From IMG/VR virus record IMGVR_UViG_3300028857_000250, positions 1 through 31,974 of that record: 31,974 nt of DNA; one strand, written 5' to 3'. The notes beneath the pieces are model-generated. The model was given only the letters and a program-made list of their open reading frames with translations. It searched no databases and was not told the origin of the DNA. Positions 17,750 to 23,941 of the stretch are shown piece by piece. Origin of the DNA: a virus. The position numbers were made by a program, and so were the translations under genes. The first letter of the stretch is position 1. Every line of letters starts with the position of its first letter.

Positions 17750-18247
17750 ATGAATATAGATGAGTTTTCGGCGCAGTTCGCCCAAAAGATGGATAAAGTC
17801 AATCAGTTTGTTCAGGGTGATGACATCAAGGACATCTGTGGCGTGGAAGCTGTCAATCATTTTAAAGAATCGTTCGTCAATGAGGGATTCACCGACGAGA
17901 CACTACAGAAATGGCCTGAGGTCAAACGTCGTGAATCCGGATCCACGTGGTATGGCCACTCGGGACAGACGGGTAAGTTCTCTCAAAGTAGGACAATGGC
18001 CAAGATATTGACCGGTGAGACCAAGGAGGTGCAGACGTCCATCTCGTACGTGAAGACTGCCAATGGCGCCAGGATAACGGACTCTGCACCATATGCTGCT
18101 GTTCACCAGTTTGGACTTAGTGCTAAAGTCTATGGACGTAACTCATTCACAATGCCAACGCGCAGATTCATGGGTAAATCCATGGTGCTTAAAAAGAATA
18201 TTGAAGACAAGATAGTAAGCGAAATAACCAAAATACTCACACAATGA
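17750..18247 (+). CDS. Virion morphogenesis / tail completion protein (Mu gpG-like)
   Basis: 165 residues: a helical N-terminus (MNIDEFSAQFAQKMDKVNQF), then the Trp-rich WPEVKRRESGSTWYG region and the segment SISYVKTANGARITDSAPY followed by AAVHQFG and MPTRRFMG. AAxHQFG followed by PxRxFLG is the hallmark of the phage virion morphogenesis family (PF05069) that includes Mu gpG. These proteins act at the head-tail joint. The stop overlaps the ATG of the next gene (ATGA at 18244). Confidence 0.87.
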   Translation: MNIDEFSAQFAQKMDKVNQFVQGDDIKDICGVEAVNHFKESFVNEGFTDETLQKWPEVKRRESGSTWYGHSGQTGKFSQSRTMAKILTGETKEVQTSISYVKTANGARITDSAPYAAVHQFGLSAKVYGRNSFTMPTRRFMGKSMVLKKNIEDKIVSEITKILTQ

Positions 18248-18684
18248 AAACGATCTATACGGCCGTCATGGCACGACTCGAAGAGCAAGCACCAAAAATC
18301 AAATGGATTGACCTGGACACAGGGCAGCTGGATAAACGCACAGACAAACCCGCCGTTGCATTTCCGTGCGCACTTGTGGGTATAGCCATCCGTCCTACAC
18401 GAAACATCACGGACAAGATCCAGGACTGCGAGGCAACTATTACCGTGCGACTCGCCTTTGATAACCAGTCTGGTCGTACATCAGCTCAGGCCCCGGAGAC
18501 GGGAAGAGGAAAGTCACTAGAGGTGTATGATGCTATTGCTGATGTTTACGCCGCGCTGCAAGGATGGGGTACGGCGGCCTTCGACACGCTGACACGATCA
18601 AGCCAGGGGAAAGAAAATAGCGTTAATGGATATTTTCAGTACCGTCTTGAGTTCAAAACAACTTTTGAAGACAATACGGCATAA
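18244..18684 (+). CDS. gp37-like minor tail / tail terminator protein
   Basis: 146 residues: MKTIYTAVMARLEEQAPKIK, then KPAVAFPCALVGIAI, an alternating strand region (CEATITVRLAFDNQSG) and a C-terminal strand (GYFQYRLEFKTTFED). This alpha/beta plan and the place after a gpG-like gene fit Mu gp37-type or tail terminator proteins, which cap the growing tail tube. Last gene of the + strand packaging/connector operon. No diagnostic catalytic motif. Confidence 0.65.
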   Translation: MKTIYTAVMARLEEQAPKIKWIDLDTGQLDKRTDKPAVAFPCALVGIAIRPTRNITDKIQDCEATITVRLAFDNQSGRTSAQAPETGRGKSLEVYDAIADVYAALQGWGTAAFDTLTRSSQGKENSVNGYFQYRLEFKTTFEDNTA

Positions 18685-18856
18685 AAAAAAAGGAATTTAG
18701 TTGGTGGGGGTAAAAGGGAACCCCCGGCCGATTAGTTTAAATAGTATCTCACCACATATTAAAACAATGCCGCAAGTGCACGACCGGGGGTAATTCCTGT
18801 TCGCACTTGCGGTTATTTTTTAATGGTGAGATATACAAAGGTACACAGAATTATCC
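18685..18856 (+). other. Structured intergenic element with crossing stems
   Basis: A gap rich in long-range pairing. P1: TATCTCACCA (18745-18754) with TGGTGAGATA (18824-18833), 10 of 10. P2: CCGCAAGTGC (18770-18779) with GCACTTGCGG (18803-18812), 10 of 10. P3: CCCCCGGCCG (18721-18730) with CGACCGGGGG (18781-18790), 9 of 10, and P4: GGAATT (18692-18697) with AATTCC (18792-18797). P3/P4 cross P1 and P2, so they would form a pseudoknot; alternatively GGGGG (18706-18710) pairs with the CCCCC of P3, giving a switch-like choice. It lies after the last gp37-like gene and before the HTH gene. Function unknown; candidates are an RNA, a terminator complex, or a DNA site for packaging or gyrase. Confidence 0.6.
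18770..18820 (+). terminator. Probable intrinsic terminator of the packaging/connector operon
   Basis: A perfect 10-bp stem (18770-18779 with 18803-18812) with a 23-nt loop, followed directly by TTATTTTTT on the + strand. It lies downstream of the last gene of the + strand operon. The loop is longer than usual and takes part in the larger element. Confidence 0.5.
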
Positions 18857-19102
18857 ATGACTTTATTTGAGATTTTGAAATTTAACAGGGAGCTAATAGA
18901 GCGCATAAGCAAAACAGGATACAAAAATGGTGACTACAAATATGTTGAGTTGTTTTGCGAATTTTTGAAGTTTAAGAACGAAGGACACAAAATATCCTAC
19001 ATCGTGTCCATGCTTTCAGACAAATATGGCGTATCAGAACGCAAGGTCTACTCAATCATCAGACGTTTTAAAACCGACTGCACAGATCATGCAGTGGGTT
19101 GA
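18857..19102 (+). CDS. Small helix-turn-helix-like protein
   Basis: 81 residues: a helical N-terminal part (MTLFEILKFNRELIERISKT) and a C-terminal part YIVSMLSDKYGVSERKVYSI followed by IRRFKTDC, which reads as a helix-turn-helix with its recognition helix starting at SERKVY. Similar small proteins are common in Bacteroidetes transposable elements and phages. Mu has a Mor/C-type activator of late genes; this gene sits just before the methylase and near both late operons, so a middle/late activator role is possible but not shown. Its stop overlaps an ATG of the methylase frame (TGATG at 19100-19104). Confidence 0.65.
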   Translation: MTLFEILKFNRELIERISKTGYKNGDYKYVELFCEFLKFKNEGHKISYIVSMLSDKYGVSERKVYSIIRRFKTDCTDHAVG

Positions 19103-19155
19103 TGGTCATTTATGCCGCTGGTAATTGGCTATCAGAGGATATTTGCAATAAAAAA

Positions 19156-19983
19156 ATGCAGAAGAATTACTTGTCAGCCCCACTGCCATTCATTGGCCAA
19201 AAGAGAATGATGCTCAAGCCTTACATTGAGGCCTTAAAATCATTCGATGATAAGACCGTATTTGTCGACCTATTTGGTGGATCCGGTTTGCTATCTCACA
19301 CAACAAAGAGGCTACGACCCGAATGCACGGTTGTCTATAACGATTACGACAACTACAGTGGCCGCATTGACATGATCCCACGAACGAACACACTACTCGC
19401 CGAGCTGCGCGCGTTGACAGCTGGAGAGAAAAAAGGAGAAAAGATGCCTCCTGACCTAAAAAACAAAGTGATTGAATGCATTGAAAGGCACGAAAAACAT
19501 GGATCGGTTGATTATTTAACACTGTCTTCCTCGCTGGTCTTTTCTGGTAAGAACGTAACGGATTTAACAAGTCTAAAGAAGGAAACACTGTATTGTAAAG
19601 TAAGACAAACCGACTATCAGGCTAATGGATACCTTGATGGACTTACTATCGTATGCCAGGACTATAAAAGCCTGTTTGAAGAGTATAAAAATGTTCCTAG
19701 TGTCGTGTTCCTGGTTGACCCTCCATACCTGAACACAGACTGCACAACCTACAACATGAGTTGGTCGCTTGTTGATTACCTTGATGTGCTTATTGTGCTC
19801 CACAACACATCGTACGTGTATTTCACGTCGAGCAAGTCAAGCATAAAGGAGCTGTGCCAGTGGATTGAAAAGAACAGGGAGATAGGCAACCCGCTCTCAG
19901 AGGCCGCTTATTACGGCTACTCGGCACACCTGAATTACAACTCAACTTATACCGACATGATGTTATATAAGAATAGCCGCTGA
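19156..19983 (+). CDS. D12-class DNA adenine (N6) methyltransferase
   Basis: 275 residues from MQKNYLSAPLPFIGQKRMM. The SAM-binding start PLPFIGQK and FVDLFGGSGLLSH and the catalytic VDPPYLNTDCTTY (DPPY) are the motifs of the Dam-like D12 class in their usual order. It would methylate adenine in phage or host DNA, probably as protection against restriction or in phage DNA regulation. A longer frame starts at ATG 19102 (in phase with the TGATG overlap of the preceding gene); I prefer 19156 because family members begin a few residues before PLPF. Followed by a hairpin at 19972-19996. Confidence 0.88.
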   Translation: MQKNYLSAPLPFIGQKRMMLKPYIEALKSFDDKTVFVDLFGGSGLLSHTTKRLRPECTVVYNDYDNYSGRIDMIPRTNTLLAELRALTAGEKKGEKMPPDLKNKVIECIERHEKHGSVDYLTLSSSLVFSGKNVTDLTSLKKETLYCKVRQTDYQANGYLDGLTIVCQDYKSLFEEYKNVPSVVFLVDPPYLNTDCTTYNMSWSLVDYLDVLIVLHNTSYVYFTSSKSSIKELCQWIEKNREIGNPLSEAAYYGYSAHLNYNSTYTDMMLYKNSR

Positions 19984-20030
19984 TGGAGCGGCTATTTCTT
20001 GATTTGTGGGTTGATTGTTCAATCAAGAAC
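19972..20030. terminator. Hairpins between convergent methylase and DGR operons
   Basis: AATAGCCGC (19972-19980) and GCGGCTATT (19988-19996) form a perfect 9-bp stem whose loop contains the methylase stop. A second hairpin TTGATTG-tt-CAATCAA (20011-20026) lies just after. The genes on either side converge, so a bidirectional terminator is likely; U-rich tails are weak. Confidence 0.45.
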
Positions 20031-20052
20031 AACCCATATTAATTAAGCCTTT

Positions 20053-20364
20053 TTACGTGAATTCAAAAGATTTTTTTCCTCCTCCATATCTTCTGGCCAC
20101 AATTATGGTCTGGAAAGGAAAATCTGTTTTATCAACTTGATCCAATGCTTTTTTTATTGGTTCAGCATTAGTAAAAAACTTACATTCATGATCATCGGTG
20201 AGTATTTTCAAAACATATCTTCCATCACCGTGTCTCGTTGTTATATTTCCCTGAAAATCAAGAACCTCAATTTCTTTATTAATAATATCTTCAATTGATA
20301 TCTGAGGAACATCAAAAATGTTCTTACTCTCGATTTTTACATTCAGATCAGAAAACTTTTTCAT
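20053..20364 (-). CDS. Small DGR-associated protein downstream of the reverse transcriptase (possible OB-fold)
   Basis: 103 residues: MKKFSDLNVKIESKNIFDVP, then IINKEIEVLDFQGNITTRHG, GDGRYVLKILTDDHECKFFT and a C-terminal TDFPFQTIIVARRYGG. The alternating strand pattern with a Gly-rich loop suggests a small beta-barrel such as a single-strand DNA-binding protein. Its ATG overlaps the end of the reverse transcriptase gene by 17 bases, so the two are almost certainly cotranscribed. I recall similar small genes next to DGR reverse transcriptases in Bacteroidetes phages, but I cannot name a family. It does not look like the four-helix Avd accessory protein. Confidence 0.6.
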   Translation of the reverse strand: MKKFSDLNVKIESKNIFDVPQISIEDIINKEIEVLDFQGNITTRHGDGRYVLKILTDDHECKFFTNAEPIKKALDQVDKTDFPFQTIIVARRYGGGKKSFEFT

Positions 20365-21334
20365 ACTTGAGTACCTTTTTCATTAAATGTCTTCCATTGC
20401 TCCCTTTTAGCCATCCATTCCATGGACTAAGTTGTTGCTTGTATTTTTTTGGATCAAGGTCAAGCTTATTGAGAGCCGCCGCTTTACGGCAGAAGTTCTT
20501 TTTAATCGATTTGCGCAGCAAGACATGAGTATGGAAGAAAACATATCCAACAACATCTATGCCCCTTGCATCGACGGGAAAAACCTGATAATTGCCCTTT
20601 ATTTGTAGTTTAAGATTGTCTCGCATGTATTGCTCCATCCTATAGCGGTAATAATGCGCCTGTGGCTTGTTCTTAGCCAATATCACAATGTCATCGCAGT
20701 AACGGTAGTAGTGTTTGACTTTCATCACATCTTTCATCCAGTGGTCAAAATATGCGAAATACAGAGTGGCCATATATTGAGACAGGTAGTTGCCTATTGG
20801 CATTCCCGGGGCAGACTCAATATACATATCCAAAAAGGCCAAGACACGTGCATCCTTTATCTTTTTACGCACAATTGCTTTCATGATATCATGGTCTATT
20901 GTCGGATAAAACTTGCGCGTGTCGATTTTAAGACAATACTGTGTGTTTCTATCCCTTTTAAGACCATGCTTCAGGTCAACGGATAATCCCTTAATACCTC
21001 TTCCCTTAATGCCTGAGTATGTAAACTTGATGAACACCTTGTCCCATATTGGCTTTAGCACATTCATCACAGCATGTTGGGCAACACGATCACGAAAAGG
21101 CAAGCAATAGACCAGTCGCTCTTTTGGCTCATATACTGTTGTTAGACGGTATTCGGAAATCTTATAGGTCTGATTCATTAGGTCTTGGTAAACACATTCC
21201 AAATTGTTGTCCAAATCCTTTTCAAATTCCAAGACTCCCCAAGACTTTGACTTCTTTTTTTTGGCGTTCAGATATGCCAGGAACACATTGTCCCTGGTAC
21301 ACACCTGATCGTATAGATTATTGTAACGTATCAT
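20348..21334 (-). CDS. Reverse transcriptase of a diversity-generating retroelement
   Basis: 328 residues from MIRYNNLYDQVCTRDNVFLA. The palm-domain motifs are in order: LKIDTRKFYPTI (first catalytic Asp, ~137), GMPIGNYLSQYMA (~173-185), and the catalytic YRYCDDIVIL (YxDD, ~207-216). The [I/V/L]GxxxSQ form of the fourth motif, here IGNYLSQ, is characteristic of DGR reverse transcriptases. The enzyme copies the TR RNA with errors at adenines and the cDNA replaces a VR in a target gene (mutagenic retrohoming). Template repeat at 21449-21521 is just upstream on the same strand, three VRs are further upstream. The ATG at 21334 is preferred over one 48 bp upstream that would begin before the conserved domain. 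Confidence 0.96.
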   Translation of the reverse strand: MIRYNNLYDQVCTRDNVFLAYLNAKKKKSKSWGVLEFEKDLDNNLECVYQDLMNQTYKISEYRLTTVYEPKERLVYCLPFRDRVAQHAVMNVLKPIWDKVFIKFTYSGIKGRGIKGLSVDLKHGLKRDRNTQYCLKIDTRKFYPTIDHDIMKAIVRKKIKDARVLAFLDMYIESAPGMPIGNYLSQYMATLYFAYFDHWMKDVMKVKHYYRYCDDIVILAKNKPQAHYYRYRMEQYMRDNLKLQIKGNYQVFPVDARGIDVVGYVFFHTHVLLRKSIKKNFCRKAAALNKLDLDPKKYKQQLSPWNGWLKGSNGRHLMKKVLKYEKVF

Positions 21335-21448
21335 TTTTAGCCTTGCTTCTATTTGGAGCCTTCGCCGTAAGGCTACCAGCACCGTTTGAAAGTGAGTTGT
21401 TTTTTGCCATGTGGGCAGGGCCTTTGCCTATCATTTTTTGAGCATTGT

Positions 21449-21521
21449 GGGAGGCGTCACCCGCGTTCGCGTTCGAGCAGTTGTAGTTCGTGTCGTAGAA
21501 ATCGACCGAGCCGGACGACAG
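21449..21521 (-). repeat. DGR template repeat (TR)
   Basis: 73 bp, between the first target gene and the reverse transcriptase. In the coding sense it would read SSGSVDF, then Y D T N Y N C S N A N, then AGDAS, with four AAC and two TAC codons in the core, the composition expected for a template whose adenines are mutagenised. The 14 adenines of the coding strand include 12 in the core (plus-strand T at 21466, 21467, 21472, 21473, 21481, 21482, 21484, 21487, 21488, 21491, 21493, 21496), all changed in at least one VR. The coding-sense 3' end (CGCGGGTGACGCCTCCC) is GC-rich and identical in all copies, as an initiation-of-mutagenic-homing sequence should be. Confidence 0.95.
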
Positions 21522-21548
21522 CCAAGAGGCAAACAGCCTGTTTTGATT

Positions 21549-21929
21549 TTATTTTCTCAAAGCCGTATTGAATTCTTCAGGCCACGTGGTGGCCGCGTGT
21601 CGCGTGTCGCTCTCATCGAGGAAGGCGCGGCGGGAGGCGTCACCCGCGTACGCGAGCGAGCAGCGGCAGTGCGTGTCGCAGAAATCGACCGAGCCGGACG
21701 ACAGCATCTCAAAAACTGGAAAGTGCTTTCTTTGATCATAATTGGACCAGTCAATAGGCACACCTGGCATGCTTAGTGAGTTGGCACATTTTGCCATAAC
21801 CTTTGTTCGGTAATCGGCCAGCATTTCTTCATGAAATTCTTCCGGGATTTCAGTAATAGTCTTCGCATCCGGAAGACCTGTGATTTCAAAACATTCTTTG
21901 AGATCCGTGATTTCAGCAAATTTTTTCAT
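21549..21929 (-). CDS. DGR target protein 1
   Basis: 126 residues, starting MKKFAEITDLKECFEITGLP. The first ~70 residues are helical; the VR encodes residues 76-100 (SSGSVDFCDTHCRCSLAYAG), followed by a 28-residue tail. It is a paralogue of target 2 (shared KECFE/NECFE, WSNYDQRK/WRNPNQKK, SSGSVDF, FLDESD and C-terminal Phe/Leu-Lys). The variable core differs from the TR-encoded one at six of eight diversifiable residues. It resembles a common family of Bacteroidetes phage proteins whose C-terminus has a W..P..W..F..SSG pattern; I recall no function for it. No signal peptide or membrane segment. Lies immediately upstream of the TR. Confidence 0.88.
   Translation of the reverse strand: MKKFAEITDLKECFEITGLPDAKTITEIPEEFHEEMLADYRTKVMAKCANSLSMPGVPIDWSNYDQRKHFPVFEMLSSGSVDFCDTHCRCSLAYAGDASRRAFLDESDTRHAATTWPEEFNTALRK
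21632..21704 (-). repeat. DGR variable repeat VR1
   Basis: 73 bp in target 1, aligned without gaps to the TR. Eight substitutions, all at TR adenines: core residues Y D T N Y N C S N A N become C D T H C R C S L A Y. A hairpin GGCCAC-GTG-GTGGCC (21580-21594) lies 38 bp downstream in the coding sense. Confidence 0.95.
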
Positions 21930-21938
21930 GTTAGATAT

Positions 21939-22325
21939 TTATTTGGTTAGAAAATCTTCAAATACGTCAGGTGCGATATTAAAGGCATGGCGTACATCGC
22001 TCTCATCGAGAAAAGCGAGGCGGGAGGCGTCACCCGCGACCGCGAACGAGCAGTCGTAGCGCGAGACGTAGAAATCGACCGAGCCGGACGACAGAAACCT
22101 AAGCCATCCAAACCATTTTTTTTGATTTGGATTTCTCCAGTCAGGCTTTTGATCAGATCCTTTTAATTTATTAGCCGATTCGGCTATGACCATTTCCTTA
22201 TAAAAGGCCATAATCACGGGATGCAAATCACTTGGTATTTGATCTACTGATTCAACAACTGGCCTTTCGGCTACTTCAAAACACTCGTTGACATCTTTAA
22301 TGTCAGTAAACTTTTTCTTTTTCAT
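21939..22325 (-). CDS. DGR target protein 2
   Basis: 128 residues, starting MKKKKFTDIKDVNECFEVAE. Helical N-terminal region (VIMAFYKEMVIAESANKL), then DWRNPNQKKWFGWLRFL leading into the VR at residues 78-102 (VDFYVSRYDCSFAVAGDASR), and the tail LAFLDESDVRHAFNIAPDVF. Paralogue of target 1, from which it is separated by 9 bp, so they probably share one transcript. The Trp residues before the VR look like the start of a ligand-binding fold in which the variable residues are displayed. Function unknown. Confidence 0.88.
   Translation of the reverse strand: MKKKKFTDIKDVNECFEVAERPVVESVDQIPSDLHPVIMAFYKEMVIAESANKLKGSDQKPDWRNPNQKKWFGWLRFLSSGSVDFYVSRYDCSFAVAGDASRLAFLDESDVRHAFNIAPDVFEDFLTK
22022..22094 (-). 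repeat. DGR variable repeat VR2
   Basis: 73 bp in target 2, gap-free against the TR. Nine substitutions, all at TR adenines: core becomes Y V S R Y D C S F A V. The Asp-to-Val and Thr-to-Ser changes come from the single adenines of GAC and ACG. Confidence 0.95.
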
Positions 22326-22355
22326 GTTTGGTTTGATTTTTCGGCTTTTGACCGG

Positions 22356-23108
22356 TTATTTATTCATGATGTTTTGGAAGACATTTTGACAGGCAGGGTT
22401 TTTGCCGAGTGTCTCGGCCGCTTTGGCGCTCACAGCGCTCAGGCGGGAGGCGTCACCCGCGTGCGCGAGCGAGCAGTGGCAGAGCGAGACGTAGAAATCG
22501 ACCGAGCCGGACGACAGCAAATTGAACCATGCCTGGTATTTACGGGTAGTGGTATCAAGGTAGGACAAACGCTGTCCTTGGTTGACAGCCTCGTACATGA
22601 CAATGCCGTCATACACTGACAGGATGTACTCGTGCAGGTCTTCAGGGAGTTCGCTGACGCTTGTTATGCGTGGGCGGCCTGCCTCTTGGTAGAATTCTTC
22701 GATCGATGCATCCTTGAGACGTTCAAGTACATCGGTGATGAGCGCTTTCTTACCGAAAGCGGCATCAAGTTTTGACTTGAGCGCTTCAGATGCGCTCGGG
22801 TACATTGCGATAGCTTCCTGGAGCGTGAAGTCCAGGGATTGGGATTGTGTTTCAGGTTCAGTCTTTTTCATTTTAAAAGTCATTAAATTAAAATCCTTCA
22901 ATAGTTTATAATCTTTATCAATTTGCTTATACAGTTGCTTTATTTCTTTCTCAATATTCGCTTTTCTATCTGCCTCAATACGAGAAATGGTCTTGTTTAC
23001 TTTTTCAAGAATGCTATTTGATACAACCAAGTTTGTTATTTTTTGAATTACGCCATCCATTTGAATGGATACTTCAATAGTCGACAATTCATTATTATCT
23101 TTTCCCAT
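22356..23108 (-). CDS. DGR target protein 3, with N-terminal coiled-coil extension
   Basis: 250 residues, twice the size of the other targets. Residues 1-~130 are extra: MGKDNNELSTIEVSIQMDGV, then a Lys/Glu/Ile-rich coiled coil (KVNKTISRIEADRKANIEKE, then LYKQIDKDYKLLKDFN) and an Ala-rich helical part. The rest matches targets 1 and 2 (SIEEFYQEAGRPRITSVSEL; LPEDLHEYILSVYDG; KYQAWFNLLSSGSVDF), with the VR at residues 198-222 and a different tail (LSAVSAKAAETLGKNPACQN). The coiled coil suggests self-association or a partner. First gene of the target cluster, just below the small HTH-like gene. Confidence 0.88.
   Translation of the reverse strand: MGKDNNELSTIEVSIQMDGVIQKITNLVVSNSILEKVNKTISRIEADRKANIEKEIKQLYKQIDKDYKLLKDFNLMTFKMKKTEPETQSQSLDFTLQEAIAMYPSASEALKSKLDAAFGKKALITDVLERLKDASIEEFYQEAGRPRITSVSELPEDLHEYILSVYDGIVMYEAVNQGQRLSYLDTTTRKYQAWFNLLSSGSVDFYVSLCHCSLAHAGDASRLSAVSAKAAETLGKNPACQNVFQNIMNK
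22445..22517 (-). repeat. DGR variable repeat VR3
   Basis: 73 bp in target 3, gap-free against the TR. Nine substitutions, all at TR adenines: core becomes Y V S L C H C S L A H. It shares five of its substituted plus-strand bases with VR2 or VR1 but has its own combination. Short hairpins GCGCT-CAC-AGCGC (22426-22438) and GCCGAG-TGT-CTCGGC (22404-22418) lie just downstream in the coding sense. Confidence 0.95.
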
Positions 23109-23109
23109 T

Positions 23110-23334
23110 TTAAAACATCGTTAATTGGTTCTTTTTTGCAGATTCAAGCTTGTCTAACTCCCGTTTGGCGTTAATGGCTAGGTAATTGTTGAATGTTGAT
23201 TCGGAGATGTGGTATTGAGAGGCAACAAGGTTTCGATAGATCCAGACTTGTGTGGTGCCGCGCTTTTTAGCATCAAGAACCAGGTTCTGGATTTCGATTA
23301 TTTTTATTAACAAATTTTTCTTGTTGTATGCCAT
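23110..23334 (-). CDS. Small conserved phage protein, helix-turn-helix-like
   Basis: 74 residues: MAYNKKNLLIKIIEIQNLVL, then RGTTQVWIYRNLVASQYHIS and ESTFNNYLAINAKREL. The middle part (YRNLVASQYHISESTFNNYL) has the spacing of a winged or simple HTH that is common in small proteins of Bacteroidetes mobile elements. One base separates it from the next gene (target 3), suggesting cotranscription. No specific function can be given. Confidence 0.7.
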   Translation of the reverse strand: MAYNKKNLLIKIIEIQNLVLDAKKRGTTQVWIYRNLVASQYHISESTFNNYLAINAKRELDKLESAKKNQLTMF

Positions 23335-23412
23335 CTCCGAAATCTTGCATATATTTGTAGACCCCCATCCACAAATACTGCCCTGATTGTCTTCGGACGT
23401 GACGGGCTTTAT

Positions 23413-23739
23413 TTATTTATCCTCCTTATCCTTGTAATAATCGACGGTCCTACTCATTGCCAGCACCACCACATCCTTTATGTAGGAACGCTGATTTGAT
23501 GATAGCGCCGATGTTTCGGAAAGAATCCTACGGAACTCATCACGCAAAGCATCAACCCTCATATAGCCTTTCTCACTCAGGTAATCGAAAGGGGTCCTTC
23601 TTAGCCGGCTGCCCGGACGGGCGCCGCTCAGAACCAGCTTTCTTTTGAGTCTGATCGACTCTATTTCCTTCGAGAGAAGTACCGCAAACTGTGAATCAAC
23701 AAGCACCTGTTCAACCGTTTCAAATTTTGATGTATTCAT
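23413..23739 (-). CDS. Hypothetical early phage protein
   Basis: 108 residues, not recognised. Mixed helices with many Arg/Lys (IESIRLKRKLVLSG, then ARPGSRLRRTPFDYLSE) and a C-terminal helical segment (YIKDVVVLAMSRTVDYYKDK). Its start overlaps the end of the next upstream gene by 20 bases, which supports membership of the early operon. No signal peptide. Confidence 0.6.
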   Translation of the reverse strand: MNTSKFETVEQVLVDSQFAVLLSKEIESIRLKRKLVLSGARPGSRLRRTPFDYLSEKGYMRVDALRDEFRRILSETSALSSNQRSYIKDVVVLAMSRTVDYYKDKEDK

Positions 23740-23938
23740 TCAACTTACTTTTTTCAAATAGTTCTTTAATTCTCGTTTTAATAATATACGCATCGTGTTC
23801 ACAGAACTGAATATCGACGTTGGCATCAATTGTGACCTTGAGAGCGCCATCATGGGTTGAAATCATCACCAGCAGCTCAAGCAACACATCCAACTCAACG
23901 GATGGATTCAGAGTAGACAGGCGGCGAATATCCAGCAT
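23720..23938 (-). CDS. Hypothetical early phage protein
   Basis: 72 residues, not recognised. A helical first half (NPSVELDVLLELLVMISTHD) and a strand-rich middle (ALKVTIDANVDIQFCEHDAY) before a C-terminal helix. It begins 3 bp after the HAD phosphatase stop and overlaps the next gene, so it is part of the early operon. Nothing can be said about its role. Confidence 0.55.
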   Translation of the reverse strand: MLDIRRLSTLNPSVELDVLLELLVMISTHDGALKVTIDANVDIQFCEHDAYIIKTRIKELFEKSKLNEYIKI

Positions 23939-23941
23939 GAC

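Noticed and set aside
18685-18856. Known riboswitch class
   Set aside because: No conserved core of a riboswitch class is recognisable, and the downstream gene is not metabolic.
21411-21776. 121-residue + strand frame through TR and VR1
   Set aside because: It exists only because the complement of the repeats is open; the - strand target and RT explain the region. The repeats are also not CRISPR: no regular spacing and no cas genes.
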